Source of the DNA: Vibrio hyugaensis
GTDB taxonomy: Bacteria; Pseudomonadota; Gammaproteobacteria; Enterobacterales; Vibrionaceae
DNA: 64,000 nucleotides
NCBI RefSeq assembly: GCF_002906655.1
Contig: NZ_CP025795.1
Span: forward strand, 744,001-808,000
Reading direction: 5' to 3'
The translations under genes and the position numbers were made by a program. Positions within the stretch are counted from its first letter, which is position 1; each line of letters begins with the position of its first letter. The notes beneath the pieces were generated by a model. That model searched no databases. It saw only the letters and a program-made list of their open reading frames with translations, and was not told the origin of the DNA. Below are positions 1 through 9,570 of the stretch, piece after piece.

Positions 1-62
1 AATTGATGGGCTTGGTGTTCGTTATCCTTGCGGTGTGGATGCTAAGTAGCTTCGCGATGTAA
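1..62 (+). CDS. C-terminal end of an unidentified membrane protein (partial)
   Basis: A reading frame enters from the left edge and stops with TAA at 60-62. The visible 19 residues are almost all hydrophobic (LMGLVFVILAVWMLSSFAM), which fits a last transmembrane helix. A strong terminator hairpin follows 30 bases later, which supports this being a real gene end. Too little is visible to name the family. Confidence 0.55.
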   Translation, partial: LMGLVFVILAVWMLSSFAM

Positions 63-90
63 TTTGCCAGAACAATCAGATTTTTGAACA

Positions 91-115
91 AAAGCCAGCA
101 CTCGCTGGCTTTTTT
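91..115 (+). terminator. Rho-independent terminator after the first partial gene
   Basis: GCCAGC (94-99) pairs with GCTGGC (104-109) across a 4-base loop, and a run of six T follows. An A-run precedes the stem. Confidence 0.85.
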
Positions 116-151
116 GCATTAGGATGGGCCGATTTCCAAGGAGTGGCAGTA

Positions 152-571
152 ATGAAACTTGAGTTTAAACTAAACCCAGAGCAAAACGATTTAGACTTTA
201 TCCGTGATGGCATTAAGGCTTATAACCGTATGCATCTACCAGAAGGCGAGGTTAATGCCATTGGCTGTTTTGCTCGCGATGATGGAGGCAATGTTGTCGG
301 TGGACTCACGGGGGAAATGTTCAACAATACTGTGTTTGTTGAATACCTTTGGGTTGATGCAGAGGCACGTACTTCTGGATTAGGAAGCAAGCTTATTGGT
401 CTACTGGAAGAGCAAGTAAAGCTACATGGGGTAACGCATTTGTACCTTGATACTTATAGCTTCCAAGCGCTCGATTTTTACTTGAAATTGGGATTTGAAA
501 AAGTAGGACAGTATTCAGGTTACCCAGCAGCAGGCATCGATAAGCACTTCCTGCAAAAACAGATTGTTTGA
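152..571 (+). CDS. GNAT-family N-acetyltransferase
   Basis: This 139-residue protein belongs to the GCN5-related acetyltransferases, which move an acetyl group from acetyl-CoA to an amine. The sequence shows the central strand FVEYLWVDAEAR, then the acetyl-CoA loop region with GLGSKLIGLLEEQ (about residues 77-89), and the C-terminal LDTYSFQALDFYLKLGFEKVG typical of the fold's last helix and strand. The substrate cannot be read from the sequence. I place the start at ATG 152 because AAGGAG (138-143) sits 8 bases upstream; a GTG at 143 overlaps that Shine-Dalgarno site. It stands alone between two terminators. Confidence 0.85.
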   Translation: MKLEFKLNPEQNDLDFIRDGIKAYNRMHLPEGEVNAIGCFARDDGGNVVGGLTGEMFNNTVFVEYLWVDAEARTSGLGSKLIGLLEEQVKLHGVTHLYLDTYSFQALDFYLKLGFEKVGQYSGYPAAGIDKHFLQKQIV

Positions 572-592
572 CACGTAGTCAATAGAACGGAA

Positions 593-617
593 AAAGAGGC
601 GCTCGATGCGCCTCTTT
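593..617. terminator. Terminator shared by convergent GNAT and phosphohexomutase genes
   Basis: AAAGAGGCGC (593-602) pairs perfectly with GCGCCTCTTT (608-617) across a 5-base loop. A-rich and T-rich flanks could serve both strands. Confidence 0.75.
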
Positions 618-659
618 CGCTATTTGCCGTTCTTACAAAACCGATGCTTCAAAATTGCA

Positions 660-2354
660 TTACAAGCTTTGTTGATGCGCTTCAATCAGGGCATTCATCT
701 TCGCCTCTGCCGCTTGGTTAGCTTGCGCGTAATTCATCTCTGCAGGGAAGTCACTGATCACTTCGTAGTAACACTTCAACTTAGGCTCAGTACCTGAAGG
801 ACGAACAATCACACGTGACTTATCTTCTAGGTGGTAAACCAATACGTCACTTGCTGGTAAGTTAATCGCTTCTGTTGGGCCATCGGTCACAAAGCGAAGT
901 GACGACTTAAGATCTTCGATCACTTCGATACGTTTACCCGCAATCTCTTTCGGTGGATTTGCACGAAGCTTGTCACCGATAGGTGGTGATTTAGGGTCAA
1001 GGGCAATACTGCGTTGCGCGTTGAAGTAGAAACCGTGTTGGCGGTATAGCTCTTCTAACTTATCCCACAGCGTTTTGCCTTGCGCTTTCAATTTACCTGT
1101 CAATTGAGAGAAAGCGACCAGTGCTGACAAACCATCTTTATCCCATACCTTATTACCTACGGTGTAGCCTAGTGCTTCTTCGTAAGCGAATAGGAATGGG
1201 TTCGCTTCCGTCTCTTGTGTCATTGCTACATTGGTTAGCCATTTAAAACCAGTTAACGTTTGGTAGTATTCTGCGCCGTGTGCTTTAGCAATGCTGCTCA
1301 ATAGGCGAGAAGACACAATGGTATTACCAACGAGTGCGTTTGGTTGAGCTTGCAGTAAGTAATCACCAAACAATGAACCCACTTGGTCACCCGTTAGCAT
1401 CTGGTATTCGCCATCTGGACGTTTTACAGCCACCGCAAAACGGTCTGCATCAGGATCGTTCGCGCAAGCAATGTCAGCATCGACAGATTTACCTAGCGCC
1501 ATCACCATGTCCATTGCGCCTGCTTCTTCAGGGTTCGGGAAGTTTACGGTAGGGAACGTGCCGTCCGGTTCGCGCTGCTCTGGAACGCTTGCCACTTTTT
1601 TAAAGCCAGCGTCTGCGAGCAACGTTTCTGCCATGTCCGCACCGACACCGTGCATTGCTGTATAAACAATCGAGATATCTGTGTTGCTGTCCGGTGTTAG
1701 CAGGGCATTGTCGTTCATTGTTTTGCGGTATGTTTGGTAGTACTCGTCTTCGAGCCAAACCAATAAGCTTTTTTGCTTCGCATCGTCCAGAGATATCAGA
1801 GGAAGCGGTTTTGTTGTTGCTTCATCGATTTTTGCAGCAATACCTGAATCGTGCGGTGGAATGATTTGTGCGCCATTTTCCCAGTACACCTTAAAGCCGT
1901 TGTATTCCGGTGGGTTGTGGCTCGCTGTGACAACAACAGCCGCAGCTGCATTTAATTCACGAACGCCAAAAGCAACAATTGGTGTCGCCGCTACTTTATA
2001 GGTCAGGTAAACCTTGATGCCCAAAGCAGTAAGTACGGAAGCAGTATCGTGTGCGAACTGTTTAGAATCAGGGCGACCGTCGTAGCCAATAACAACGCCT
2101 CGAGACGATGCGTCTTTAACCTGTTCAATCAGGTAGTGACCTAGACCCGTTGCCGTTTCTTGAATCACTAAACGGTTCATGCGATTTGGACCTGCACCAA
2201 CTTTACCGCGTAGACCTGCGGTACCAAATGCTAAGCGTGAGCTAAATCGATCTGTCAATTCTTGTTCGTTATTCGCATCGACTAGGTGCTGAAGCTCTTT
2301 ACGAGTTTTTGGATCAGGATCTCGTGCTAGCCATTGAGTAATTTGTGTTGTCAT
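660..2354 (-). CDS. Phospho-sugar mutase (phosphoglucomutase/phosphomannomutase family)
   Basis: This is a 564-residue alpha-D-phosphohexomutase, a cytosolic enzyme that interconverts sugar 1- and 6-phosphates through a phosphoserine. The signature motifs occur in order: GTAGLRGKVG near residue 45, the active-site serine loop VTASHNPPEYNGFKVY (about 142-157), the Mg-binding DPDADR (about 303-308), the sugar-binding loop EEALGY (about 394) and the phosphate-binding RPSGTEPK near residue 520. Length fits the longer PgcA-like branch, not GlmM. I prefer the second ATG at 2354 because the AAGGAA site lies about 8 bases upstream; an ATG at 2360 is only about 2 bases from it. Whether glucose or mannose phosphate is preferred cannot be told. 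Confidence 0.9.
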   Translation of the reverse strand: MTTQITQWLARDPDPKTRKELQHLVDANNEQELTDRFSSRLAFGTAGLRGKVGAGPNRMNRLVIQETATGLGHYLIEQVKDASSRGVVIGYDGRPDSKQFAHDTASVLTALGIKVYLTYKVAATPIVAFGVRELNAAAAVVVTASHNPPEYNGFKVYWENGAQIIPPHDSGIAAKIDEATTKPLPLISLDDAKQKSLLVWLEDEYYQTYRKTMNDNALLTPDSNTDISIVYTAMHGVGADMAETLLADAGFKKVASVPEQREPDGTFPTVNFPNPEEAGAMDMVMALGKSVDADIACANDPDADRFAVAVKRPDGEYQMLTGDQVGSLFGDYLLQAQPNALVGNTIVSSRLLSSIAKAHGAEYYQTLTGFKWLTNVAMTQETEANPFLFAYEEALGYTVGNKVWDKDGLSALVAFSQLTGKLKAQGKTLWDKLEELYRQHGFYFNAQRSIALDPKSPPIGDKLRANPPKEIAGKRIEVIEDLKSSLRFVTDGPTEAINLPASDVLVYHLEDKSRVIVRPSGTEPKLKCYYEVISDFPAEMNYAQANQAAEAKMNALIEAHQQSL

Positions 2355-2360
2355 ATTCAT

Positions 2361-2683
2361 CTTTCCTTAGCAGGGGGAGCCTACTTGTTTAGACACTTTT
2401 ATCAGGAAAGTGTCCCAATGTTTTCTTTTTATCAATGTAAATGGTTCTCAATTACATTTCAAAGAGAGCAATCGATAAACCGAATTTATTTTTCTCTCTG
2501 TACAGAATTTATTCACATTTTATTTCTTGAAGAACTATTGAACTATAACTAGCCTTTTAACATAAATATAACAAAGTGCATTGAAATCGTAGTTTTTGTG
2601 ATTTTTTGTAAATTTGTTCGATATTTGCATCGGGAAACAAGGAAGCTCGCGCAAGCGCAGCGGCTGAGCAGAGGAGAGATCTT
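2361..2683. other. Divergent promoter region, phosphohexomutase and cox cluster
   Basis: This 323-base AT-rich gap must hold promoters in both directions. An inverted repeat AATGTAA (2434-2440) and TTACATT (2452-2458), spaced by 11 bases, is the only clear symmetric element and could be an operator. No small gene is convincing here. Confidence 0.4.
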
Positions 2684-3847
2684 TTGAAAAGATTAGCGAC
2701 TACTCTAGCCTTATTAACGAATGTGATTTTTATCACATTTTCTTCGTACAGTTGGTCAGAGCAAAACGATTACAACATGACGAGAGGTGTTACAGGGATC
2801 AGTGAGCAAGTGTATGAATTACATATGCTGATCTTCTATATTTGTTGTGCCATCGCCTTCGTGGTGTTTGGTGTGATGTTCTATTCCATCTTCCGACACC
2901 GCAAGTCAAAAGGGGCAGTTGCGGCGAATTTCCATGAAAGCACCAAAGTGGAGATTATCTGGACCATCATCCCCGTCATTATACTCATTGCTATGGCGAT
3001 TCCGGCGACCAAAACGTTGGTGGCCATGGAAGACACCAGCCAATCTGACCTCACTATTAAGATCACCGGCTCACAATGGAAGTGGCACTACAGCTACTTT
3101 GGCGAGGACGTCGAATTCTTCAGCCTTCTTGCCACCAGTCAGAAAGAAATTGATGGCATCGAAGCGAAAGGGGCGCACTACTTACTTGAAGTGGATAACC
3201 CGCTTGTGCTGCCTATCAACCGAAAAGTTCGTTTCTTAATGACGTCTGATGATGTCATTCACTCATGGTGGGTGCCAGACTTTGCGGTGAAGAAAGACAC
3301 CATACCCGGCTTTATCAATGAAGCGTGGACCAAGATTGATGAGCCGGGTGTTTATCGTGGTCAGTGCGCAGAACTTTGTGGTCGAGCACATGGGTTTATG
3401 CCAGTTGTCGTACACGCGATGGCGGAAGATGATTTCGATCAGTGGATGACAGACAAGAAACAAGAAATTGCTCTGCAGAAAGCAGCTGCGCAAGAGGCAT
3501 TGACGCAAGACGTTTCAATAGAAGACTTGATGGGACAAGGTGAGTCCATTTACACCGCGCGCTGTGCCGTGTGTCACCAAGCGAATGGTGAAGGCATTCC
3601 GGGCGCGTTCCCTGCGATTAAAGGCAGCGAGATCGCCAAAGGTCCGATCATTGCTCACATTGACGTACTAGTGAACGGACGAGCGGGTACCGCAATGCAA
3701 GCTTTTGCTAACCAACTTAGCGATCAAGAGATCGCTGCGGTTATCACCTATCAACGCAATGCTTGGGGAAATGACACCGGCGATGCCGTTCAAGCATCCG
3801 ATGTTAACGCCTTTAAGGCACAAGAAAGTGCTAAGGAGGAAATATGA
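2684..3847 (+). CDS. coxB: Cytochrome c oxidase subunit II with fused cytochrome c domain
   Basis: The 387-residue protein is the electron-entry subunit of an aa3-type oxidase. It has a signal-like N-terminus, two transmembrane helices (about residues 48-70 and 88-108), then a periplasmic cupredoxin domain with the CuA site in [11 protein letters not shown] (about 228-238). A C-terminal cytochrome c domain follows, with heme motif CAVCH near residue 295 and a possible Met ligand in GTAMQAF; so it is the caa3-like fused form. Translation most likely starts at TTG 2684, 6 bases after GAGGAGA (2671-2677). Its stop overlaps the coxA start (ATGA), so the two are translationally coupled. Confidence 0.95.
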   Translation: MKRLATTLALLTNVIFITFSSYSWSEQNDYNMTRGVTGISEQVYELHMLIFYICCAIAFVVFGVMFYSIFRHRKSKGAVAANFHESTKVEIIWTIIPVIILIAMAIPATKTLVAMEDTSQSDLTIKITGSQWKWHYSYFGEDVEFFSLLATSQKEIDGIEAKGAHYLLEVDNPLVLPINRKVRFLMTSDDVIHSWWVPDFAVKKDTIPGFINEAWTKIDEPGVYRGQCAELCGRAHGFMPVVVHAMAEDDFDQWMTDKKQEIALQKAAAQEALTQDVSIEDLMGQGESIYTARCAVCHQANGEGIPGAFPAIKGSEIAKGPIIAHIDVLVNGRAGTAMQAFANQLSDQEIAAVITYQRNAWGNDTGDAVQASDVNAFKAQESAKEEI

Positions 3848-5481
3848 GTAAGCCAATTGAAAAAGCGGTGAAGTCTGCTCCTGCAGAAGCGCAAACTACC
3901 GCAAACACCACCATTGCGATTGAAGACGACCACGACCATCATGCACCGAGAGGGCTAGCACGTTGGCTTTATTCCACCAGTCATAAAGACATCGGTACGC
4001 TGTATTTGTGGTTTAGCTTTGCCATGTTCCTCACGGGCGGCGCGATGGCGATGATCATTCGCGCTGAGTTATTCCAACCGGGTTTGCAATTGGTTGATCC
4101 TCAGTTCTTCAACCAAATGACGACCGTGCATGGTTTGGTGATGGTATTTGGTGCCGTCATGCCTGCGTTTACAGGCTTAGCTAACTGGATGATTCCAATG
4201 ATGATTGGCGCACCGGATATGGCGTTACCACGAATGAACAACTTGAGTTTTTGGATCTTGCCTTTTGCTTTCCTTATTTTGATCGGCTCTTTGTTCTTAC
4301 CGGGTGGTGGTCCTGATTTTGGATGGACTTTCTACGCTCCACTTTCTACAACCTACGGCCCTGACAGTACGGCGTTGTTTGTTTTCTCAGTCCATATCAT
4401 GGGTATCAGTTCCATCATGGGGGCCATCAATGTCATCGTGACCATTGTGAACATGCGAGCACCGGGTATGACTTGGTTCAAGCTGCCAATGTTTGTTTGG
4501 ACTTGGTTAATCACTGCGTTCTTGTTGATCGCGGTGATGCCCGTACTAGCCGGTGCGGTGACCATGGTTTTGACCGACAAATACTTCGGTACCAGCTTCT
4601 TTGATGCCGCTGGTGGCGGTGACCCGGTGATGTTCCAACACATTTTCTGGTTCTTCGGTCACCCAGAGGTGTACATCATGATATTGCCTTCGTTTGGTAT
4701 TGTCTCAGCAATCATTCCGGCGTTTAGTGGCAAGAAGTTGTTCGGTTACCATTCGATGGTTTACGCGACCTGTAGTATCGCATTGCTTTCTTTCCTAGTG
4801 TGGGCGCACCATATGTTTACCACGGGGATGCCGGTATTCGCGGAACTCTTCTTTATGTACTGCACCATGTTAATTGCGGTGCCAACCGGGGTGAAAGTAT
4901 TTAACTGGGTGGCGACCATGTGGCGGGGATCAATGACGTTTGAGACGCCCATGCTGTTTGCTATTGCCTTTATCGTGCTGTTTACGATAGGTGGTTTCTC
5001 AGGCTTGATGTTGGCAATTGTGCCTGCGGACTTCCAATACCATGACACTTACTTTGTTGTCGCACACTTCCATTATGTCTTGGTATCCGGAGCGGTGTTC
5101 TCGATTATGGCGGCGGCGTATTACTGGCTCCCTAAGTGGACAGGCAATATGTATGACCACAAGCTGAGTCTGTGGCATTTCTGGTGTTCAATTATTTCGG
5201 TTAACGTACTGTTCTTCCCGATGCATTTCTTGGGCTTAGCTGGGATGCCACGACGTATTCCCGATTACGCCATCCAGTTTGCTGACATAAACCAAATCGT
5301 ATCGATAGGTGGTTTTGCCTTTGGTCTCTCCCAACTGATCTTCCTGTGGCTAGTAATTAAATGCATCCGTGGCGGTGAAAAAGCACCAGCCAAGCCATGG
5401 GAGAGGGCGGAAGGTCTAGAGTGGACAGTGCCAAGTCCAGCTCCACACCACACGTTCACAACACCGCCAAAAGTCGATTAA
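3844..5481 (+). CDS. coxA: Cytochrome c oxidase subunit I (aa3 type)
   Basis: At 545 residues this is the catalytic heme-copper subunit that reduces oxygen and pumps protons. It has about twelve hydrophobic segments. Visible landmarks are the D-channel region [12 protein letters not shown], the CuB and crosslinked-tyrosine helix [14 protein letters not shown], the paired CuB histidines in [11 protein letters not shown], and the heme ligands in [12 protein letters not shown]. The N-terminal 35 residues are a charged, His-rich extension ([10 protein letters not shown]). The start ATG overlaps the coxB stop. The family also contains cbb3 and bo oxidases, but these motifs and the adjacent ctaA/ctaB fit the aa3 type. 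Confidence 0.97.
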   Translation: MSKPIEKAVKSAPAEAQTTANTTIAIEDDHDHHAPRGLARWLYSTSHKDIGTLYLWFSFAMFLTGGAMAMIIRAELFQPGLQLVDPQFFNQMTTVHGLVMVFGAVMPAFTGLANWMIPMMIGAPDMALPRMNNLSFWILPFAFLILIGSLFLPGGGPDFGWTFYAPLSTTYGPDSTALFVFSVHIMGISSIMGAINVIVTIVNMRAPGMTWFKLPMFVWTWLITAFLLIAVMPVLAGAVTMVLTDKYFGTSFFDAAGGGDPVMFQHIFWFFGHPEVYIMILPSFGIVSAIIPAFSGKKLFGYHSMVYATCSIALLSFLVWAHHMFTTGMPVFAELFFMYCTMLIAVPTGVKVFNWVATMWRGSMTFETPMLFAIAFIVLFTIGGFSGLMLAIVPADFQYHDTYFVVAHFHYVLVSGAVFSIMAAAYYWLPKWTGNMYDHKLSLWHFWCSIISVNVLFFPMHFLGLAGMPRRIPDYAIQFADINQIVSIGGFAFGLSQLIFLWLVIKCIRGGEKAPAKPWERAEGLEWTVPSPAPHHTFTTPPKVD

Positions 5482-5493
5482 GAGAAGGGTGAG

Positions 5494-6108
5494 GTGAGCG
5501 AGATGCAAGGTAAGTCATCCAATAAGAAACTCACTATCAAGTTGCTGTTAGCGACAGCAATGATGTTCGGCTTCGGTTTTGCCCTAGTACCACTCTACGA
5601 CATCATGTGCGATGCACTGGGCATTAACGGTAAAACCAGTGAAGTAGCAGCGATTCAGCCAACAGGAATGCAAGCGGATATCAGCAGAACGATCCGTGTG
5701 GAGTTTATGGCGCACGTCAGCCCAGACATGCCTTGGGAATTCAAACCAAAAGTCGTATCCATGGATGTTCATCCTGGCGAAGTGATTCAAACTGAATATC
5801 TTGCTTTTAATCAAAGCGGTGAAGATTTAGTAGGACAAGCTGTGCCCTCCGTATCGCCGGGTACTGGTGCGGCTTACTTCAATAAGATCGAGTGTTTTTG
5901 CTTTAATCAACAACCATTGGAAGGTAAGCAACAAGCGAGTATGCCTTTGATTTTCTACATTGAGCTGGACGTGCCGGATTCAATTCATACATTGACCTTG
6001 TCTTACACACTCTACAAATTTCCTCCTCAATCAGGCGAGTCTTCGACAGCTAGCCTCTCGGGGAGTGAGAAACAGACCTTAACGCCTCAAACCAAAGCGC
6101 GTCTGTAA
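5494..6108 (+). CDS. ctaG: Cytochrome c oxidase copper-insertion protein CtaG/Cox11
   Basis: Cox11/CtaG delivers copper to the CuB site of subunit I. This 204-residue protein has one N-terminal membrane anchor (about residues 11-31) and a periplasmic immunoglobulin-like domain. The copper-binding motif is seen in IECFCFNQQPL (CFCF, about residues 131-134), with an upstream conserved region PLYDIMCDALGINGKT. It lies 12 bases after coxA. The start is either GTG 5494 or ATG 5503; both lie close to a GAAGGGTGAGG purine stretch. Confidence 0.95.
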   Translation: MSEMQGKSSNKKLTIKLLLATAMMFGFGFALVPLYDIMCDALGINGKTSEVAAIQPTGMQADISRTIRVEFMAHVSPDMPWEFKPKVVSMDVHPGEVIQTEYLAFNQSGEDLVGQAVPSVSPGTGAAYFNKIECFCFNQQPLEGKQQASMPLIFYIELDVPDSIHTLTLSYTLYKFPPQSGESSTASLSGSEKQTLTPQTKARL

Positions 6109-6119
6109 GGAGAGAACTC

Positions 6120-7004
6120 ATGAGTAACAAGCCTGACACCTATTATGTTCCAGCTCAAAGCAGTTGGCCAATCGTAGGAGCATTCGCCCTTTTCCTCGTT
6201 GCAGTCGGTGCCGGAATGACAGTGCAGGGAACGCAAAGTGAAAGTGATGTTGGCACCGTAGGTGGAATCATTCTTGCTGTCGGCATGCTTTTCCTACTTT
6301 ATATGCTGGCAGGGTGGTTCAGCAATGTCATCACAGAGTCATTGTCCGGGAAATACAGCGCTCAGATTACACGTTCATTTCGACAGGGGATGAGCTGGTT
6401 TATCTTTTCTGAAGTTATGTTCTTTGGGGCTTTCTTCGGCGCTCTATTCTACGCAAGGATGATTTCCGTACCTTGGCTGGGTGGCGCAGATAACAATGCA
6501 ATGACTCACGAAGTGCTGTGGCCAGCTTTTGAGGCGATATGGCCGCTCACTACCACGCCGGGTGGTGATACGACCCAAGCAATGCCGTGGCAAGGCATTC
6601 CATTAACTAACACGATTCTGCTGCTATTGTCTTCGATTACGTTACATATGGCACACATCAGCTTAGAACAAGATAAACGAACGGCGCTCATTGTCTGGTT
6701 GGAGATCACCATCGTCTTAGCGGGTTTCTTCCTCTATTACCAAGCGGTTGAGTATGCCCATGCCTATCAAGATATTGGTCTGACACTACAATCGGGCGTT
6801 TATGGCAATACCTTCTTTATGCTCACAGGCTTTCATGGTTTGCACGTTTGTCTTGGTACCATTTTCCTTATTGTGCTGCTGTTTCGCATCGCCAAAGACC
6901 ATTTTTCACCTAGAAACCATTTTGCGTTCCAAGCGGGCAGCTGGTATTGGCACTTTGTAGATGTGGTTTGGCTGTGTTTATTTGTTTTCGTTTATGTCCT
7001 GTAA
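6120..7004 (+). CDS. coxC: Cytochrome c oxidase subunit III
   Basis: This 294-residue, seven-helix protein is subunit III of the oxidase. Family features include YYVPAQSSWPIVGAF at the start, the helix with FIFSEVMFFGAFFGALFYAR (acidic residue inside the membrane), and the C-terminal FQAGSWYWHFVDVVWLCLF. It is preceded by AAGGAGAG six bases before ATG and lies 11 bases after ctaG, so it is part of the same transcript. Confidence 0.96.
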   Translation: MSNKPDTYYVPAQSSWPIVGAFALFLVAVGAGMTVQGTQSESDVGTVGGIILAVGMLFLLYMLAGWFSNVITESLSGKYSAQITRSFRQGMSWFIFSEVMFFGAFFGALFYARMISVPWLGGADNNAMTHEVLWPAFEAIWPLTTTPGGDTTQAMPWQGIPLTNTILLLLSSITLHMAHISLEQDKRTALIVWLEITIVLAGFFLYYQAVEYAHAYQDIGLTLQSGVYGNTFFMLTGFHGLHVCLGTIFLIVLLFRIAKDHFSPRNHFAFQAGSWYWHFVDVVWLCLFVFVYVL

Positions 7005-7006
7005 AA

Positions 7007-7243
7007 CTAGTAAGGACGAGGATTAGGGGCGATCCATCCTGCCCCTAGAGCAATCAGAAGGAGTATCACGACTAACGCAGAAAACATGACACGACGACCG
7101 AGATAGTGGCTCATTGGTTTGCCTTTCTTCGATGAATCCTCTGGGTCTTCGCGAACCATTTCGATAAGCGCTTTTGCGAGGTTAAAGATGATGAAAAGCA
7201 GCAAAAGGACAAGCGTTAACTTAAACAGAAATACGGTGGACAT
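7007..7243 (-). CDS. Small twin-transmembrane protein (DUF2909-type) opposite the cox run
   Basis: A 78-residue protein with two hydrophobic helices (about residues 3-22 and 52-71) joined by a charged loop EMVREDPEDSSKKGKPMSHY. Small proteins of this DUF2909/twin-TM type commonly sit on the opposite strand between coxC and SURF1 in gammaproteobacterial cox clusters, so a part in oxidase assembly is a fair inference, but no activity is known to me. The start at 7243 follows CGGAGG on the minus strand. The start codon shares the palindrome CATG (7241-7244) with the proposed SURF1 start on the other strand. Confidence 0.8.
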   Translation of the reverse strand: MSTVFLFKLTLVLLLLFIIFNLAKALIEMVREDPEDSSKKGKPMSHYLGRRVMFSALVVILLLIALGAGWIAPNPRPY

Positions 7244-8006
7244 GGCGCCTCCGGTTTGGTCGTCGATATCATCGAAATGGGTTTGGGTTGCTGTCTTTTT
7301 AACTGTGGCTGTGTTTTCTCTATTGGTCAAACTGGGCTTTTGGCAACTTGAGCGTGGCAACGAGAAGCGTTGGTTGGAGCAAACGATTACTGCGCGGGCC
7401 GATGCGCCTTATCAGCATATCAACGCGGTTCTTGAGAAAAACGATTGGCGAGAAGAAAGTGTCATTGGAATAAAAGTAGAAGCAGAGGTTACACCAGAGC
7501 CATTACCTCTCATCTTGTTAGACAACCAAACCCACGACGGCAAGGTTGGTTATTTAGCTTTTCAAATAGTCAGTATGAGCCAAGAACCGACCACCTTAAC
7601 CTTATTGGAGCTTGGCTTTGTAAGGGGAGGGCAAACGCGTTCGGAACTTCCTCAAGTAGAATCATTGGTATCACCGCAAGTCATCACTGGTCGTCTATAT
7701 CGTAAATCTTCTAACCCATTGAGCACTGATTTGATGGCGGAAATGGGAAACCCGATGCGAGTACAAAACCTCAACATCAATCAACTGAGCCAGTTACTCA
7801 ATGTCGAATTAATGCCGACCGTCGTACAGCCAAACAATTTAGTCCGATGGCCGTATTCTTTCCCATGGAATCCTTTGCCATTAACCAGTGCTAAGCATTT
7901 TGGTTACTCCTTTCAATGGTTTGCAATGGCGGGAGTGTTTTTGCTCATCACTGTTCTTATTTTTGTTCGATGGTTACGGAGCACATCACATGGAGGTGAC
8001 GTATGA
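7242..8006 (+). CDS. SURF1-family cytochrome oxidase biogenesis protein
   Basis: SURF1/Shy1 proteins help place heme A into subunit I. This 254-residue protein has the expected two membrane helices, one at the N-terminus (about residues 12-30) and one near the C-terminus, flanking a periplasmic domain. The motifs GFWQLERGNEKRW just after helix one and WPYSFPWNPLPLTSAKHFGYS before helix two are typical. The start is uncertain: ATG 7242 has only GGTGGA close by, and an in-frame ATG pair near 7188-7193 would add about 17 residues that overlap the opposed small gene. Its last bases overlap the next gene (ATGA). Confidence 0.9.
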   Translation: MAPPVWSSISSKWVWVAVFLTVAVFSLLVKLGFWQLERGNEKRWLEQTITARADAPYQHINAVLEKNDWREESVIGIKVEAEVTPEPLPLILLDNQTHDGKVGYLAFQIVSMSQEPTTLTLLELGFVRGGQTRSELPQVESLVSPQVITGRLYRKSSNPLSTDLMAEMGNPMRVQNLNINQLSQLLNVELMPTVVQPNNLVRWPYSFPWNPLPLTSAKHFGYSFQWFAMAGVFLLITVLIFVRWLRSTSHGGDV

Positions 8007-8539
8007 CGACAGCTGTAACGAGAGGGCGAGTCGTTTTGATTTCGCTTATTTGCATATTTGCTCTTCCTGCGGTTATCGCAAAATTGATTTTAAGCCAGGG
8101 CTGGTATGAATCTGGCGTGACCAACCGGGGGAAATTGGTTGAACCGTACACATCGCTAACACAATTAGGGCAATCTTCTCCTCTAACAGAGAAAGGGTGG
8201 CAGTTGGCATATGTATTGCCTTCGGCTTGTGAAGCTCAATGTCAGCAGCAGTTGCATTTGATGCAGCAGTCCCACATTGCATTGGGGAAATATCAGGAAC
8301 GTGTAGTGCCGGTTGTGTGGACAACAGGCGACGCTACCCCCTTTAATGGCTCGATGTTGGTTATGCAGATGAATGAATCTTTGGCCAAAACCGTGGAGGC
8401 AGGGCAGGTGCTGATTGTTGATCCTCTTGGCCAATTGGTGATGTCCTATACGCCGAGTGAAAATGAGGATTTGGCTCAATTAAGCAAGGATATGTTGGCC
8501 GATCTGCGTAAGCTTCTGAAATTATCTCGAGTCGGATAA
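8003..8539 (+). CDS. Membrane-anchored CxxxC protein, probable oxidase assembly factor
   Basis: A 178-residue protein with one N-terminal membrane anchor (about residues 10-29) and a periplasmic domain. It carries LPSACEAQCQQQ (cysteines three residues apart, near residues 75-79), the CxxxC spacing used by SCO-type copper chaperones and thioredoxin-like proteins. It occupies the position between SURF1 and ctaA where many gammaproteobacteria carry a hypothetical assembly gene. I infer a copper or thiol role in CuA maturation; no classic SCO gene is visible in this cluster. ATG overlaps the SURF1 stop. Confidence 0.7.
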   Translation: MTTAVTRGRVVLISLICIFALPAVIAKLILSQGWYESGVTNRGKLVEPYTSLTQLGQSSPLTEKGWQLAYVLPSACEAQCQQQLHLMQQSHIALGKYQERVVPVVWTTGDATPFNGSMLVMQMNESLAKTVEAGQVLIVDPLGQLVMSYTPSENEDLAQLSKDMLADLRKLLKLSRVG

Positions 8540-8550
8540 GGAGAGTCCCT

Positions 8551-9570
8551 ATGCTTTTAAACCGTTTGGTTAAGTTCAGCATTGGTCTAACACTACTCGT
8601 CATCATGCTTGGTGCATACACGCGTTTAGCGGACGCGGGGCTCGGCTGCCCTGATTGGCCGGGGTGCTACGGTCAGCTTTTAGTCCCGCAATCGGAAGCC
8701 GATGTAACCAAAGCCAATGCCTTATTCCCTGAACGAGCCGTCGAACAGGATAAAGCATGGTTGGAGATGATTCATCGTTACTTCGCAGGCTCACTAGGTA
8801 TCGTTATTCTTATAATGGCAATTGCAGCAGTGAGAACAGATAGAGTGAATGCAACCATTCCTTTGTTACTCTGTTTATTAGTGATAGGGCAGGCGGCACT
8901 CGGAATGTGGACTGTGACATTAAAGCTTATGCCAGTGATCGTGATGCTTCACTTGCTCGGCGGTTTCACTCTGTTGGCACTACAAGCTCTGTTTTACTGC
9001 CAGCTGCAGTCTCGTAGGAGTCTTTATTTTTCCCCTTCTTCTAAAACCGTCCGAACGTTTTCTCTTATTGCGTTCGGTGTCGTACTCGCACAGGTATTAC
9101 TCGGGGGGTGGACATCATCTAATTATGCCGCTCTGATGTGTACCGCCTTACCAATTTGTGAAGGGGAATGGACGCGCTATCTCTCATGGAAAGAGGCTTT
9201 TTCATTCTGGCAATCAGGTTTTGATAATTATGAGTTTGGTGTGTTGGATTACCCAGCAAGGATGACCATACATGTCAGTCATCGTATTGGGGCTATTATA
9301 ACGGCAAGTGTTGTGCTGGTTTATTGCATCTTGCTATTAAAGCAGGATTCACATCATTCTCAGCGCTTGGGTGTTTGGATTGGCTTAGCTTTGGTTTGCC
9401 AAATCCTATTAGGTGTAAGCAATGTTGTGTTCCAATTTCCTATTTATGTGGCCGTTGCGCATAACTTAGGCGCAGCCATCATGTTAACGCTTATTTGTGT
9501 CAGTCAGTTCTACCTATGGCAAGGGAAATCTCGTTGGAGTCATCAAGCGAAAGGAGTTCGCTATGAGTAA
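8551..9570 (+). CDS. ctaA: Heme A synthase (CtaA/Cox15)
   Basis: The 339-residue membrane enzyme oxidises the C8 methyl group of heme O to make heme A. About eight hydrophobic helices are visible, with the expected pattern of helix histidines: [24 protein letters not shown] and AHNLGAA. The early motif [21 protein letters not shown] is a clear family signature and contains the paired cysteines. AAGGAGAG precedes the start. The last 8 bases overlap ctaB. Confidence 0.95.
   Translation: MLLNRLVKFSIGLTLLVIMLGAYTRLADAGLGCPDWPGCYGQLLVPQSEADVTKANALFPERAVEQDKAWLEMIHRYFAGSLGIVILIMAIAAVRTDRVNATIPLLLCLLVIGQAALGMWTVTLKLMPVIVMLHLLGGFTLLALQALFYCQLQSRRSLYFSPSSKTVRTFSLIAFGVVLAQVLLGGWTSSNYAALMCTALPICEGEWTRYLSWKEAFSFWQSGFDNYEFGVLDYPARMTIHVSHRIGAIITASVVLVYCILLLKQDSHHSQRLGVWIGLALVCQILLGVSNVVFQFPIYVAVAHNLGAAIMLTLICVSQFYLWQGKSRWSHQAKGVRYE

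Noticed and set aside
2430..2460. Fur-box-like sequence (AATGG TTCTCA ATTACATT) before the cox cluster.
   Set aside because: Only part of it fits the Fur consensus, and no iron gene is adjacent. Kept only as an inverted repeat of unknown role.
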